A model generated the notes under the pieces. The model made no database searches. It worked only from the letters and a program-made list of their open reading frames with translations, and was not told the origin of the DNA. Position numbers and translations under genes: made by a program. Shown here one piece after another: positions 50,096 to 58,927 of a DNA stretch of 64,000 nucleotides; position 1 is the first letter of the stretch; each line of letters begins with the position of its first letter. The stretch covers positions 1,054,001 through 1,118,000 of the forward strand of contig NZ_CP035807.1 in the NCBI RefSeq assembly GCF_008329945.1, given 5' to 3'. The stretch is from Thiospirochaeta perfilievii. GTDB taxonomy: Bacteria; Spirochaetota; Spirochaetia; DSM-2461.

Positions 50096-51274
50096 CTATA
50101 TTACTTGATAAGTTAAAGGCTTAATCTTATCTTTGACCTTTAGAAATGCCTCAACTATATCAGGATCAAAGTATGTCCCACTACCGTCTCTAATAATCTC
50201 TATGGACTTTTCAAAGGTAAAACCATCCTTATAAACCCTTTTATTTATTAAGGCATCAAAGACATCAACAAGGGCTACAATTCTAGCAGATAATGGAATA
50301 TTAACACCGGATAAACCCATAGGATACCCAGAACCATCCCATTTTTCGTGGTGACAAAGAGCAATATCCCGCCCCATAGTATAAAGGGATCTGCCCTCTA
50401 TATTTTTTTCGATCTCTTTTATTACATAGCTTCCACTTAATGGGTGACGCTTAATTATATCATACTCTTCATCTGTTAAAGGCCCATCTTTTAAAAGTAT
50501 TGAGTCTGGGACTCCAACTTTACCTATGTCGTGGAGAAGCGAGGATATTGCTAAGTCGGATATATACTCATCAGTTAAATACTCTTTATACTTATCATTT
50601 TTACTTAGCTCTTTACCAAGTATAATACAGTATCTTTTAAGTCTAATTAAATGAAAACCTGTGTCATTATCCCTATACTCTGCAAGTTTAGCTAAACCAA
50701 TTATTGAAGCGTCCCTTGTTGATGCCATCTTTTCTATTACAGATTTAAAACCAGCGATAAATACCGAGTTAATAACTACTATTACAAAGTTTAGAACAAT
50801 ATAGTTTAAAGCGTTAACAATCCAAGCTGAACTTGTCATTGAAGATGTTGCCTGCCAAGAAAAAAAATCTCTTTTTATTAGAAAAAAGAATAGGACCTGT
50901 AATATAACATTGGAAATAAAAGCTATTACAGCACCCTTATTACCTAATAACATAGCTGCAATTACAGTTGATGCAAATAACCATATACTACCAGAACCCT
51001 TAGGCCCTAGAGTCACAATTAAAATAACACCAAGTAGATGGAAAAGAGCAGCTCCAATAGCTGCTTTAATAGTCAGATTAATCTTTTTATTAAAAGTTAA
51101 AAAAATACATACAAAATAAATTATAGTATCTGCAATAACGACACTCCATAACTCCTCCTTTATAGAGAGGAGCATACTTGGAATATATGCAAAAAATCCA
51201 AAAAAAGAGAAGAGATAAAATACTGTATCGCACACTTTTTTACGCCATAAGAACATTTCTGAGCTATTAGTCAT
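50096..51274 (-). CDS. Membrane-anchored HD-GYP domain phosphodiesterase
   Basis: The 392-residue product has about six hydrophobic segments in residues 15-180, then an HD-GYP domain: EYRDNDTGFHLIRLKRY, SSLLHDIGKVGVPDSIL (the HD pair), RHPLSG, ALCHHEKWDGSGYPMGLSG with the GYP motif, and LVDVFDALINKRVYKDGF. Such proteins usually hydrolyse cyclic di-GMP. The metal ligands appear intact. The membrane region is not a recognised sensor. It is a single gene between chrA and the AI-2E-type permease gene. Confidence 0.92.
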   Translation of the reverse strand: MTNSSEMFLWRKKVCDTVFYLFSFFGFFAYIPSMLLSIKEELWSVVIADTIIYFVCIFLTFNKKINLTIKAAIGAALFHLLGVILIVTLGPKGSGSIWLFASTVIAAMLLGNKGAVIAFISNVILQVLFFFLIKRDFFSWQATSSMTSSAWIVNALNYIVLNFVIVVINSVFIAGFKSVIEKMASTRDASIIGLAKLAEYRDNDTGFHLIRLKRYCIILGKELSKNDKYKEYLTDEYISDLAISSLLHDIGKVGVPDSILLKDGPLTDEEYDIIKRHPLSGSYVIKEIEKNIEGRSLYTMGRDIALCHHEKWDGSGYPMGLSGVNIPLSARIVALVDVFDALINKRVYKDGFTFEKSIEIIRDGSGTYFDPDIVEAFLKVKDKIKPLTYQVI

Positions 51275-51318
51275 ATAATTAATTCTAGGCTAATGGTTTA
51301 GATATAGCAATAAATAAA

Positions 51319-52350
51319 TCAGCGACTAGGTTTTCCCATTATCCTACTAACAAAAACAAAAGATTCATTATTCTGTAAAACAATTTTGAGAATTACTAAA
51401 AGTGGTACTGATAAAAAGGCCCCGGCTATTCCCCAAATAAAGGACCAAAAAACCAACCCAAAGATAATTGTAACAGTATTTAATTGAAGCCTATTCCCCA
51501 TTATTTTGGGCTCTATAAACTGCCCTATGGATAACTGAATTCCAAATAAAATAATAATTAGGAACAGGAGTTTAACCCCTGAGTCAAACTGAACAAAGGC
51601 CATTAAAGTTGGCAGAGCTGTAGCTATTATAGACCCTATGGTAGGGATAAAATTTAATAAAAATGTAACAAAACCCCAAAAAACAGCGTAGTTTACATCA
51701 AATAATAGACAGACAACTAGGGCTATAGTTCCAGTAGTTAAGCTAACAAAAAATTTAACTGTCATATAAGAAACTATTGATTTCTGGATATGTTTTGAGT
51801 TTAATAAAAACGCCTTATCATCCCCTGCAATATACTTTATATACTTATTATACCCAGGCATACTAAATAGAAGAATTAAGAAGTAGAGGCTAAACATAAA
51901 AAAGGAAGACCCAAAAGAGCTTAACTTTGAGAAACTTGAACCTGCAAAACTCTGTAAGTTATCCTTAGATAGTATAGTAGCAATTTGGGACTCTAAGAGA
52001 GATTTATCAAGTTTTATAGGTATTACTTCATCAAAATAGTTAAAAATTGATAGTATTTTTTCCTGTAATAACTCTCCAAGCATTACCCTGTCAAAGTAGA
52101 TAGATTGGGCAGAGTCTACAAAGATCTGAATTATAAATGCTAGAATAAATATGGTACCTACAGCTAGTATTGGTGTAATTAGCATAACTGGAATTTTTTT
52201 TCTATGTAAAAATGAGAACAGTGGTTCGTAAACTAAGACAAACATAATTGCTATTACAAGGGGTAAAACAACCCTCGCTATTGATCGCATTACAAATAGC
52301 ACTACTATAATTAAAAGTACTAATAATAGATTTCGTATAGACTTAATCAT
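51319..52350 (-). CDS. AI-2E/PerM-family membrane transporter
   Basis: The 343-residue product has about eight membrane segments and the family features SLYFLILLFSMPGY, NFIPTIGSIIATALP and QFIEPKIMGNRLQLNTVTIIFGLVFW with the GAFLSVPLL ending. Members include AI-2 exporters and Na+/H+ antiporters, so the substrate is open. AGGAGAAATG gives the ribosome site. The neighbouring sufS gene is divergent. Confidence 0.88.
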   Translation of the reverse strand: MIKSIRNLLLVLLIIVVLFVMRSIARVVLPLVIAIMFVLVYEPLFSFLHRKKIPVMLITPILAVGTIFILAFIIQIFVDSAQSIYFDRVMLGELLQEKILSIFNYFDEVIPIKLDKSLLESQIATILSKDNLQSFAGSSFSKLSSFGSSFFMFSLYFLILLFSMPGYNKYIKYIAGDDKAFLLNSKHIQKSIVSYMTVKFFVSLTTGTIALVVCLLFDVNYAVFWGFVTFLLNFIPTIGSIIATALPTLMAFVQFDSGVKLLFLIIILFGIQLSIGQFIEPKIMGNRLQLNTVTIIFGLVFWSFIWGIAGAFLSVPLLVILKIVLQNNESFVFVSRIMGKPSR

Positions 52351-52440
52351 TCATTTCTCCTATATCATTTTATAATATACTCTATACAGCTTAACTTCAA
52401 CTTATTGTACATTTTTATATTAAAAGGATATATTAAAAAT

Positions 52441-53616
52441 ATGACAGATATATTCCCACTTCTAAATAATGAGTTTATCTATTTTGATGCAGCAGCAACT
52501 AACCTAAAACCTAATAGTGTAATAGAGGCCCAGAGTAGATATTATACAGATTATGGTTTAAATATTGGTCGGGGTAGTAGCCTATTAAACTATAAGTCCT
52601 CGGATATTATAGAGAATATTAGGGTTAGAACAGCAGAATTTATTGGCTCTACCAATCCTAATGAGTTAGTATTCACTTCAAATGCCACTGACAGTATAAA
52701 TATAGTTGCCCAGGGTTATGTTAAAAATAGAGTCAAAAAAAACTCTAATATAGTAATAACAATGTTAGAACACCATTCAAACTATGTGCCGTGGATAAAT
52801 TTAGCAAAAGAGATGGATATTGAGTGTAGAATTATACCGTTAGACGGTTATAGTTTAGATTATAGCTATATAGACAAATATATAGATGAAAACACAATAA
52901 TAACATCAGTAACTGGAATGTCAAACATAACAGGGGAAGTAACAGACCTTACTCCATTTATTACAAGATGCAGGGAAAAAGGCTCTAAAATATTAGTAGA
53001 TGCTGCCCAACTAATTGGCCATAAAAGAGTTAATGTAACAGATCTGGATATAGATTTTTTAGTATTCTCGGCTCATAAACTATTTGGTCCCTTTGGTCTT
53101 GGATTTTTATACGGGAAATTCAAAAACCTAGAGGAGATTACTCCAACTAGATTTGGTGGTAATATGGTCTCCTATATTAATAACCTAACCCATATACACT
53201 ATAGGGAGATCCCAAGAAGGTTAGAGTCTGGTACTCAGAACCCAGGGGCAATTTTTGCTTTTGATGCTGTCTTAGACTTTTTAGAAATATATAAAATAGA
53301 AGATAACGAAAAAAAGTTAATTCAGTTATCGTCCTACTTATTAGATAGACTTAAGAGTATACCAGGACTAATTATATACTCAGAGATAGGAAGTATAATC
53401 AGTTTTAACATTATAGGGGTACATCCCCATGATGCATCAGATTTTTTTGACAATAAAAATATAGTTGTACGAACAGGGAACCTATGTGCATCCCCTTTTT
53501 TTACAAATTTAGAGCAGTCTGGTGTAGTTAGGGTATCCCTTGGAATATACAATAATAAAAATGAGATAGATAGATTAATTGATACAATTATAGAGATAAA
53601 GGAGTTTTTCTTATGA
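52441..53616 (+). CDS. sufS: Cysteine desulfurase, SufS type
   Basis: This PLP enzyme removes sulfur from cysteine for Fe-S cluster assembly. The 391-residue product has FDAAATNLKP, LEHHSNYVPW, DAAQLIGHKRV, the PLP Lys in FSAHKLFGPFGLG, and the persulfide Cys in RTGNLCASPFF. ATG 52441 is used because AAAGGAT lies upstream. The longer TTG start at 52405 has no site. Its stop overlaps the next ATG by four bases. Confidence 0.94.
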   Translation: MTDIFPLLNNEFIYFDAAATNLKPNSVIEAQSRYYTDYGLNIGRGSSLLNYKSSDIIENIRVRTAEFIGSTNPNELVFTSNATDSINIVAQGYVKNRVKKNSNIVITMLEHHSNYVPWINLAKEMDIECRIIPLDGYSLDYSYIDKYIDENTIITSVTGMSNITGEVTDLTPFITRCREKGSKILVDAAQLIGHKRVNVTDLDIDFLVFSAHKLFGPFGLGFLYGKFKNLEEITPTRFGGNMVSYINNLTHIHYREIPRRLESGTQNPGAIFAFDAVLDFLEIYKIEDNEKKLIQLSSYLLDRLKSIPGLIIYSEIGSIISFNIIGVHPHDASDFFDNKNIVVRTGNLCASPFFTNLEQSGVVRVSLGIYNNKNEIDRLIDTIIEIKEFFL

Positions 53617-54014
53617 GCCTATATAAAGAGACATTAATGAAGCATTTTAGGGACCCACAATTTAAAAGAGAGCTAACTAACTACCAGGAAATGGAGGATG
53701 GTGTTAACCCTTCATGTGGTGATAATATTACCCTATATTTAAATAAGAACGACAATATAATAGAGGAGATATCCTTTACAGGAAATGGATGTGCAATCAG
53801 TATGGCATCTGCAGATATATTGTGCTCAATAATTACAAAAACTACAGATCCTAAGGCTGTTATATTAGAGTTTATTCAAATGATTACAGGGGGAGATATT
53901 ACATTTAAAGATGATCTTGAAGTTCTTAATGTATTTAAGGAGATGCAGAATTTCCCAGCTAGAAGAAGCTGTGCAATACTACCATGGAAGACACTAGAGA
54001 AGGTTTTATCCTAA
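53613..54014 (+). CDS. sufU: SufU-like Fe-S assembly / sulfur acceptor protein
   Basis: The 133-residue product has the three conserved cysteines of SufU/IscU: GVNPSCGDN, FTGNGCAIS and ARRSCAILPW, plus an ASADILC segment. In Gram-positive-type systems SufU binds zinc and accepts persulfide from SufS. The ATGA overlap with sufS supports a direct partnership. The rest of a suf operon (BCD) is not in the window. Confidence 0.92.
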   Translation: MSLYKETLMKHFRDPQFKRELTNYQEMEDGVNPSCGDNITLYLNKNDNIIEEISFTGNGCAISMASADILCSIITKTTDPKAVILEFIQMITGGDITFKDDLEVLNVFKEMQNFPARRSCAILPWKTLEKVLS

Positions 54015-54016
54015 TC

Positions 54017-56425
54017 TTAAAATGGAATAGTAACAATAAAACAGACTCCCTTTGGGGAGTTAGGGCTATACTCTATAGAACCTAGAAGTTTTTTCTCTAT
54101 AAGTTTTTTAATTATAGACATACCTAGTCCACTACCACCCTTACCAATTTTAGTAGAAAAATAGGGCTCGAATATTCTATCTCTATTTTCATGAGGGATA
54201 CCTACTCCGTTATCCCTATACTCTAAAACAATAGTTTTTTTATCTAAAAAGAGTAATATATCAATAATCCCGTTTACCATATCTTCGAAACCATGTTTTA
54301 TACTATTTTGAACTAAATTTGTTACTACTTGGGATATAACACCAGGATAGGACTTTATAATAATCTCATCTTTAACTAATAAATTTATTCTATGCTTTCC
54401 ACTTCTTGTTATAGGAGCAAGAGAGAGTGTTACCTCTTTTAGGTAGGAACCTAGGTTTATCTCTCTTTTAATATCACTTGCCTGATCTACAGATATCTGT
54501 TTAAATCCATTAACAAGGGATGAAGCCCTCTCCAAATTCTTAAGTATAATATCTGCAGTCTCTTCAGAAGTTGATATAAAAGTACCCATTTCTGACTTTT
54601 TAAGCCCCCCTTGGTTAAATTGCTCTTTTATTTTAATAAGTTCACCACTTAGATGACTTACTCCAGTTACACCAACCCCAAGGGGAGTGCTTATTTCATG
54701 GGTAAATCCAGCTACAAGACCTCCAAGATTAGCCAATTTTTCATTCTCTATAAGTAGGTCTTTCGTAACCCTTAGATCCATATAGGATTTATCGATCTCC
54801 CGAACTTTATCTTTTAAATTATTAAAAACCTCTATTAGATATAGTGCTCTAGAAATCTGAAATGATAAAACTTCCCCAATATGGAAGCTATTTAATAGTA
54901 TCTCCAACTCGCAGTAACCAGAGTAATTTAAGCTATTTAAAGGGAGAAAAAGCTTACAATAAACCTTACTATTTCTATTAAGAGAGTCATCTTTAACAAA
55001 GGTTCTGCCCTTTAATCCATTTATAAAACCATTTTCGCAATTATTAAAAATCAAGGTTATGCTTTTTATACCTAGATAGTAGAAATTTCTATCTAGAACC
55101 GCTTCTAGCTCCTGATAACTCATTACAGTTGCTAGGGCCATCAATATAGAATCCAGTTCTGAACTCTGTTCATTTAAATTTCTAAACTGCCTTAGCTTTT
55201 CATTGTTAATAGCCTTTATGATATTAGATTGAATTCTTTGCATATTTTTATAAAACATTAATAGGTGGCTTCTATTTAATTGCTCAATAACTCTCTCTGA
55301 CAAAATATTTATTATTTCCGTTAATGTATTTAAGTTATATCCCCTGTATTTATACTTGGCTATAAATTCATCAATTTTAGTTGAGAAAACAAACTCCTTA
55401 TTCTCTACAAATTCATTTAATATATTAGCAATACTATTTATATCCCTCTCTAACCCTTCTATTTTTACATCATCAAGCCTACTGGATACAAACTCAACAA
55501 AGTTTTCACCATCCTCTATAAAATCATCAATAGCTGTAATACATCCACAGCTATTTCGATATATAATCTTAGGAATACTATTATAATCTCCTAGGACTCC
55601 TCCCTTTATTTTTTCAAGAAGTTTAGCAACAGCTATTCTTCCTTGGTTGTAAAATTGTTGATCAACAGTGGTGAGGGAGGGATCCATAGACTTTGTATAA
55701 CGAGCATTATCAAATCCAGTTACAGCTATATTCTCTTTGTTAAAATTTATTTTCCTTTTTTTTATCTCGGCGTATACCCCTAAAGCTGTATCATCATCGG
55801 CACAGACTATGGCATCTGGAAGTTCTAATTTTTTATTAAAAAGCTCCTTTATTGCATTCGCACCAGAGTGGGGAGTAAAATCTCCATCAAAAACATACTC
55901 TTTATCCATAGGAATATTGTTTGTTTCTAAGGCTTCAAGATAGCCTTTGAATCTGCTCTCAGCCTCTAATTGCCCCTTAGGCCCCTTAATAAACATAATC
56001 TTCTTCTTACTATGAACTTTAATTAAATGGGAAACAATATCTTTTACTGGACTAAAATTATCTGATAAAATTGCAGGAAAACCTGGGACTTTAACTGAGA
56101 TTGTTATAGTAGGAATAGTTTTTGGGATAAATGATAAAAAGTCCTTTAACTCATCAATTGTTACATAATTTGTCATGGATCCTGCCAAAACTATAACACC
56201 GCTAAAGTCATACTCATCTAAAACATCAACATAAAGAGCTCTCTTCTCTACACAGAAATCTTGAACCTGTTTTATACCACCTACAGAAGCGATAACAACA
56301 TCAATACCCATCATCTCAGATGATGCGAGTATCCCTGAAATTAATTCCTGGGAAGTGTGGTCATGTATTTCAGTTGTAAAAACAGATATCTTAATTCTAC
56401 TACTCATAGTTTTATTATGGTTCAT
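54017..56425 (-). CDS. Histidine kinase with a LacI-like periplasmic-binding-type sensor domain
   Basis: Residues 10-290 form a type I periplasmic-binding fold as in LacI regulators: ISVFTTEIHDHTSQELISGI, DAIVCADDDTALGVYAEIKKR, VAVTGFDNARY-like IAVTGFDNARY and SLTTVDQQFYNQGRIAV. There is no helix-turn-helix, signal peptide or membrane segment, so sensing is cytoplasmic. A helical linker with a GAF-like stretch (about 400-540) leads to the kinase: H box LVAGFTHEISTPLG, N box VTNLVQNSIKHGFE, and G boxes YRDNGVGIPHENRDR and GGSGLGMSIIKK. No response regulator is adjacent. A sugar ligand is plausible but unproven. Confidence 0.88.
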   Translation of the reverse strand: MNHNKTMSSRIKISVFTTEIHDHTSQELISGILASSEMMGIDVVIASVGGIKQVQDFCVEKRALYVDVLDEYDFSGVIVLAGSMTNYVTIDELKDFLSFIPKTIPTITISVKVPGFPAILSDNFSPVKDIVSHLIKVHSKKKIMFIKGPKGQLEAESRFKGYLEALETNNIPMDKEYVFDGDFTPHSGANAIKELFNKKLELPDAIVCADDDTALGVYAEIKKRKINFNKENIAVTGFDNARYTKSMDPSLTTVDQQFYNQGRIAVAKLLEKIKGGVLGDYNSIPKIIYRNSCGCITAIDDFIEDGENFVEFVSSRLDDVKIEGLERDINSIANILNEFVENKEFVFSTKIDEFIAKYKYRGYNLNTLTEIINILSERVIEQLNRSHLLMFYKNMQRIQSNIIKAINNEKLRQFRNLNEQSSELDSILMALATVMSYQELEAVLDRNFYYLGIKSITLIFNNCENGFINGLKGRTFVKDDSLNRNSKVYCKLFLPLNSLNYSGYCELEILLNSFHIGEVLSFQISRALYLIEVFNNLKDKVREIDKSYMDLRVTKDLLIENEKLANLGGLVAGFTHEISTPLGVGVTGVSHLSGELIKIKEQFNQGGLKKSEMGTFISTSEETADIILKNLERASSLVNGFKQISVDQASDIKREINLGSYLKEVTLSLAPITRSGKHRINLLVKDEIIIKSYPGVISQVVTNLVQNSIKHGFEDMVNGIIDILLFLDKKTIVLEYRDNGVGIPHENRDRIFEPYFSTKIGKGGSGLGMSIIKKLIEKKLLGSIEYSPNSPKGVCFIVTIPF

Positions 56426-56519
56426 CTACATGGATAATTCAAAATATTTATCCTATTATTTTATAGATAAATAGCTTATTAGATGTTAGGATTAAATTTA
56501 TAAGAGAGAAGAGGTTTAT

Positions 56520-57212
56520 ATGGCATATTGTCCAAAATGTGGGGTTGAAGTAGAAAATAAAAAGTGCCCACTATGTTCCTACGTTATAAAACAGGATATT
56601 CATAGAGTTCCATTTAGTCACGCAGTTGAACTTGATAAAAAAATAGTTCACTTCTCTAGTAAGGAGAAAAAAAGTATATATAACGCGTCTACAATATTTT
56701 TTGCCATATTAATATCTTCAATATGTTTAACTGCAGATAATTTTTTTGATAAGACAATTACATGGGCCATCTATCCAATAATAGTAGTAACAACAATAGC
56801 TCTTATTACTGGAGTATCCCTCTATGTTAAAGGTGTTTTAAAAATATTAGGGATACTGTTACTCTTTTTATTAATGCTTTTTTTACTAGATATATATATT
56901 CCTGTTACAAACTTTTTTATGATGATATCCCTACCGATTAGCTCTATAACAACAGTTATCTCCTTTCTTGTTGTCTATATAATTAAAAAGAGTAAAAGAA
57001 AGGGTGCCAACATTCCAGGTTATATACTACTTGGGATTACTGTTTTAACCCTATCTATTGATATGATTATTCAAAATTTTATTGGTGGAGAATTTAGAAT
57101 AACATGGTCTTTAATTACTACTGTAACTCTAATTCCTATATCACTTTTCCTTCTATATATACACTATATATTTAGCCAAAGGGTCGATTTAAATAAGGTT
57201 TTCCACACCTAA
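56520..57212 (+). CDS. Zinc-ribbon membrane protein, unknown function
   Basis: The 230-residue product starts with a zinc ribbon (MAYCPKCGVEVENKKCPLC, two Cys pairs) and then has about six hydrophobic segments between residues 55 and 220. The ribbon should face the cytoplasm. No enzyme motif is seen. Its stop overlaps the end of the fumarase beta gene by four bases (convergent). Confidence 0.78.
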   Translation: MAYCPKCGVEVENKKCPLCSYVIKQDIHRVPFSHAVELDKKIVHFSSKEKKSIYNASTIFFAILISSICLTADNFFDKTITWAIYPIIVVTTIALITGVSLYVKGVLKILGILLLFLLMLFLLDIYIPVTNFFMMISLPISSITTVISFLVVYIIKKSKRKGANIPGYILLGITVLTLSIDMIIQNFIGGEFRITWSLITTVTLIPISLFLLYIHYIFSQRVDLNKVFHT

Positions 57213-57736
57213 TCTCTGTTATAGATATTGTTTCCCCAACTATCAATAGCAACAATTACAGGAAAATCCTTAATAACCAGCCTTCTAATAGCTTCTGGCC
57301 CTAGATCTTCAAAGGCTACAATATCACTCTTAATTACTTTTTGTGCATATAGAGCTCCACATCCTCCAAAGGAGTAGAAGTAGATAGCCTTATTTTTAAT
57401 AATTGATTTTAGGACATCCCCATATCGAGGCCCCTTTCCTATCATCCCCTTTAATCCTACATCCATTAATTTAGGAGCAAAAGCATCCATCCTAGAAGAT
57501 GTTGTAGGCCCACATGCACCTATAACATCACCCTCTTTTGCTGGAGATGGCCCCATATAGTAGATAACTTCCCCATTAATATTTACTGGAAGCTCTTGAT
57601 TATTATCAATTAGATCACACACTCTCTTATGGGCCTGATCCCTACCTACTAAAATACTACCTGATAGAAGGACTTCATCCCCCATTTTTAAATCTCTAAT
57701 TTTTTCATCTGTAAGGGGTAACTCTATATGCTTCAT
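57209..57736 (-). CDS. Class I fumarate hydratase, beta subunit / C-terminal part
   Basis: The 175-residue product matches the beta part of iron-sulfur hydro-lyases (fumarase, L(+)-tartrate dehydratase): LLSGSILVGRDQAHKR, YMGPSPAKEGDVIGACGPTTSSRMD, MIGKGPRYG and FSFGGCGAL-like YSFGGCGALYA. The frame is intact. It catalyses fumarate/malate interconversion only with the alpha subunit, whose gene overlaps its start by one base and is broken. Fumarase is more likely than tartrate dehydratase, but the motifs do not fully separate them. Confidence 0.9.
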   Translation of the reverse strand: MKHIELPLTDEKIRDLKMGDEVLLSGSILVGRDQAHKRVCDLIDNNQELPVNINGEVIYYMGPSPAKEGDVIGACGPTTSSRMDAFAPKLMDVGLKGMIGKGPRYGDVLKSIIKNKAIYFYSFGGCGALYAQKVIKSDIVAFEDLGPEAIRRLVIKDFPVIVAIDSWGNNIYNRD

Positions 57737-58575
57737 TATAACTCAACCTTTATCTTTCTATCTGCCCAGCAGTTAACACTAATAGCCACAGGAAGCCCTG
57801 CAATATGTGTTGGGTAGTGCTCTATTTTAACCCCAAGGGATGTAATGTTACCACCTAATCCTCCAGGACCTATATTTAAACTGTTTACTTCCCTTAAAAT
57901 ATCATCTTCTAACTCTTTATAATATGGGTCACTATTTATATCATCCAACTCCCTTAAAAGGGCTTTTTTAGATAACTTTGCAGCATAATCCATAGTTCCT
58001 CCAATACCTATTCCTAATACTGTAGGGGGCATGGAGAACCACCTGCACTTCTAATAGTCTCTAAAACTACCTCAATAACCCGGCTACGTCCCTCTGTTGG
58101 TTTTAACATAAAGAGTTTACTGCAATTCTCTGAACCAAAACCCTTTAGAACTCCAGAGATTTTAAGGCTATCCCCCGGTATAAAATCATAGTATATAACT
58201 GGAGGAAGGTTATTTTGGCTATTTTTTCTACCATTTAACGGATCCATTACAACTGATTTCCTAAAAGATCCATCCCTATATGCATCTTCCACAGATCGAT
58301 TTAATATGTCTTCAAGGTTAATCCCCTAAGCTCAACTTCTCTTCCAATCTCTACAAAGAGTAAAACCATACCTGTATCCTGGCACATAGGTGTACAATTT
58401 TTTTAGCACACTCAAGGTTCTCAACAATACTACTTAATACGGTTTTTGAAACTCCTGACTCACTATTCATAGACTCAACAATTCTATTACTTACATCCTT
58501 TGGAAGTATTACTCCAGAATTTAAAATTGATCTGTATACGGAATCATAAATATCTTCTTCCTTAATTACTTTCAC
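57736..58575 (-). pseudogene. Class I fumarate hydratase, alpha subunit, three frameshifts
   Basis: Three partial frames (58351-58575, 58014-58292, 57736-58032) cover one 280-residue alpha subunit. Adding one A to the A7 run near 58399-58405 restores AKKNCTPMCQDTGMVLLFVEIG with the first cluster Cys. Adding one G to the G4 run near 58321-58327 restores LRGINLEDILNRSVEDAYRDG. Adding one C to the C5 run at 58025-58029 restores GGSPCPPTVLGIGIGGT. All other motifs (PGDSLKISGVLKGFGSEN, NIGPGGLGG) are present. As written no functional subunit can be made. The start overlaps the yidD stop. Confidence 0.88.
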
Positions 58576-58856
58576 TTTTTATAACTCCTTATAAACTCTT
58601 TATATTTAAACAACTGCTCTTTTATTGTAGTTTTCTCAATTACAGGGTCTACCCCTCCCTTAAAAAGTGGGCTGCACCTAAAGATCCTTAATACTCCATA
58701 TATCAATCCCATTATAGGTCCATGTTTTTTTAAGGAGTCTATACAGTAGCTTGAACAGCTTGGAAAATATATACACTTTGGTGGAAATAGAGGTGATATT
58801 AGTATTTGATACAACTTTATTGGTAGTATTAAAATTGCAGATAAAAACCTTTTCAT
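58572..58856 (-). CDS. yidD: Membrane protein insertion efficiency factor YidD
   Basis: The 94-residue product has the YidD pattern: amphipathic N-terminus (PIKLYQILISPLFPPKCIYF), PSCSSYCIDSLKKHGPI and RCSPLFKGGVDPV. The family assists YidC-dependent insertion at the inner membrane. In many bacteria it neighbours rnpA and yidC, but here it stands upstream of a fumarase gene with a four-base overlap, an unusual setting. Confidence 0.92.
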   Translation of the reverse strand: MKRFLSAILILPIKLYQILISPLFPPKCIYFPSCSSYCIDSLKKHGPIMGLIYGVLRIFRCSPLFKGGVDPVIEKTTIKEQLFKYKEFIRSYKK

Positions 58857-58927
58857 AATTCTACTATATAATATTATTTACAATTGATTAAGATGACAAT
58901 TCCTAAACTCTATGTTATACAGTAAGT

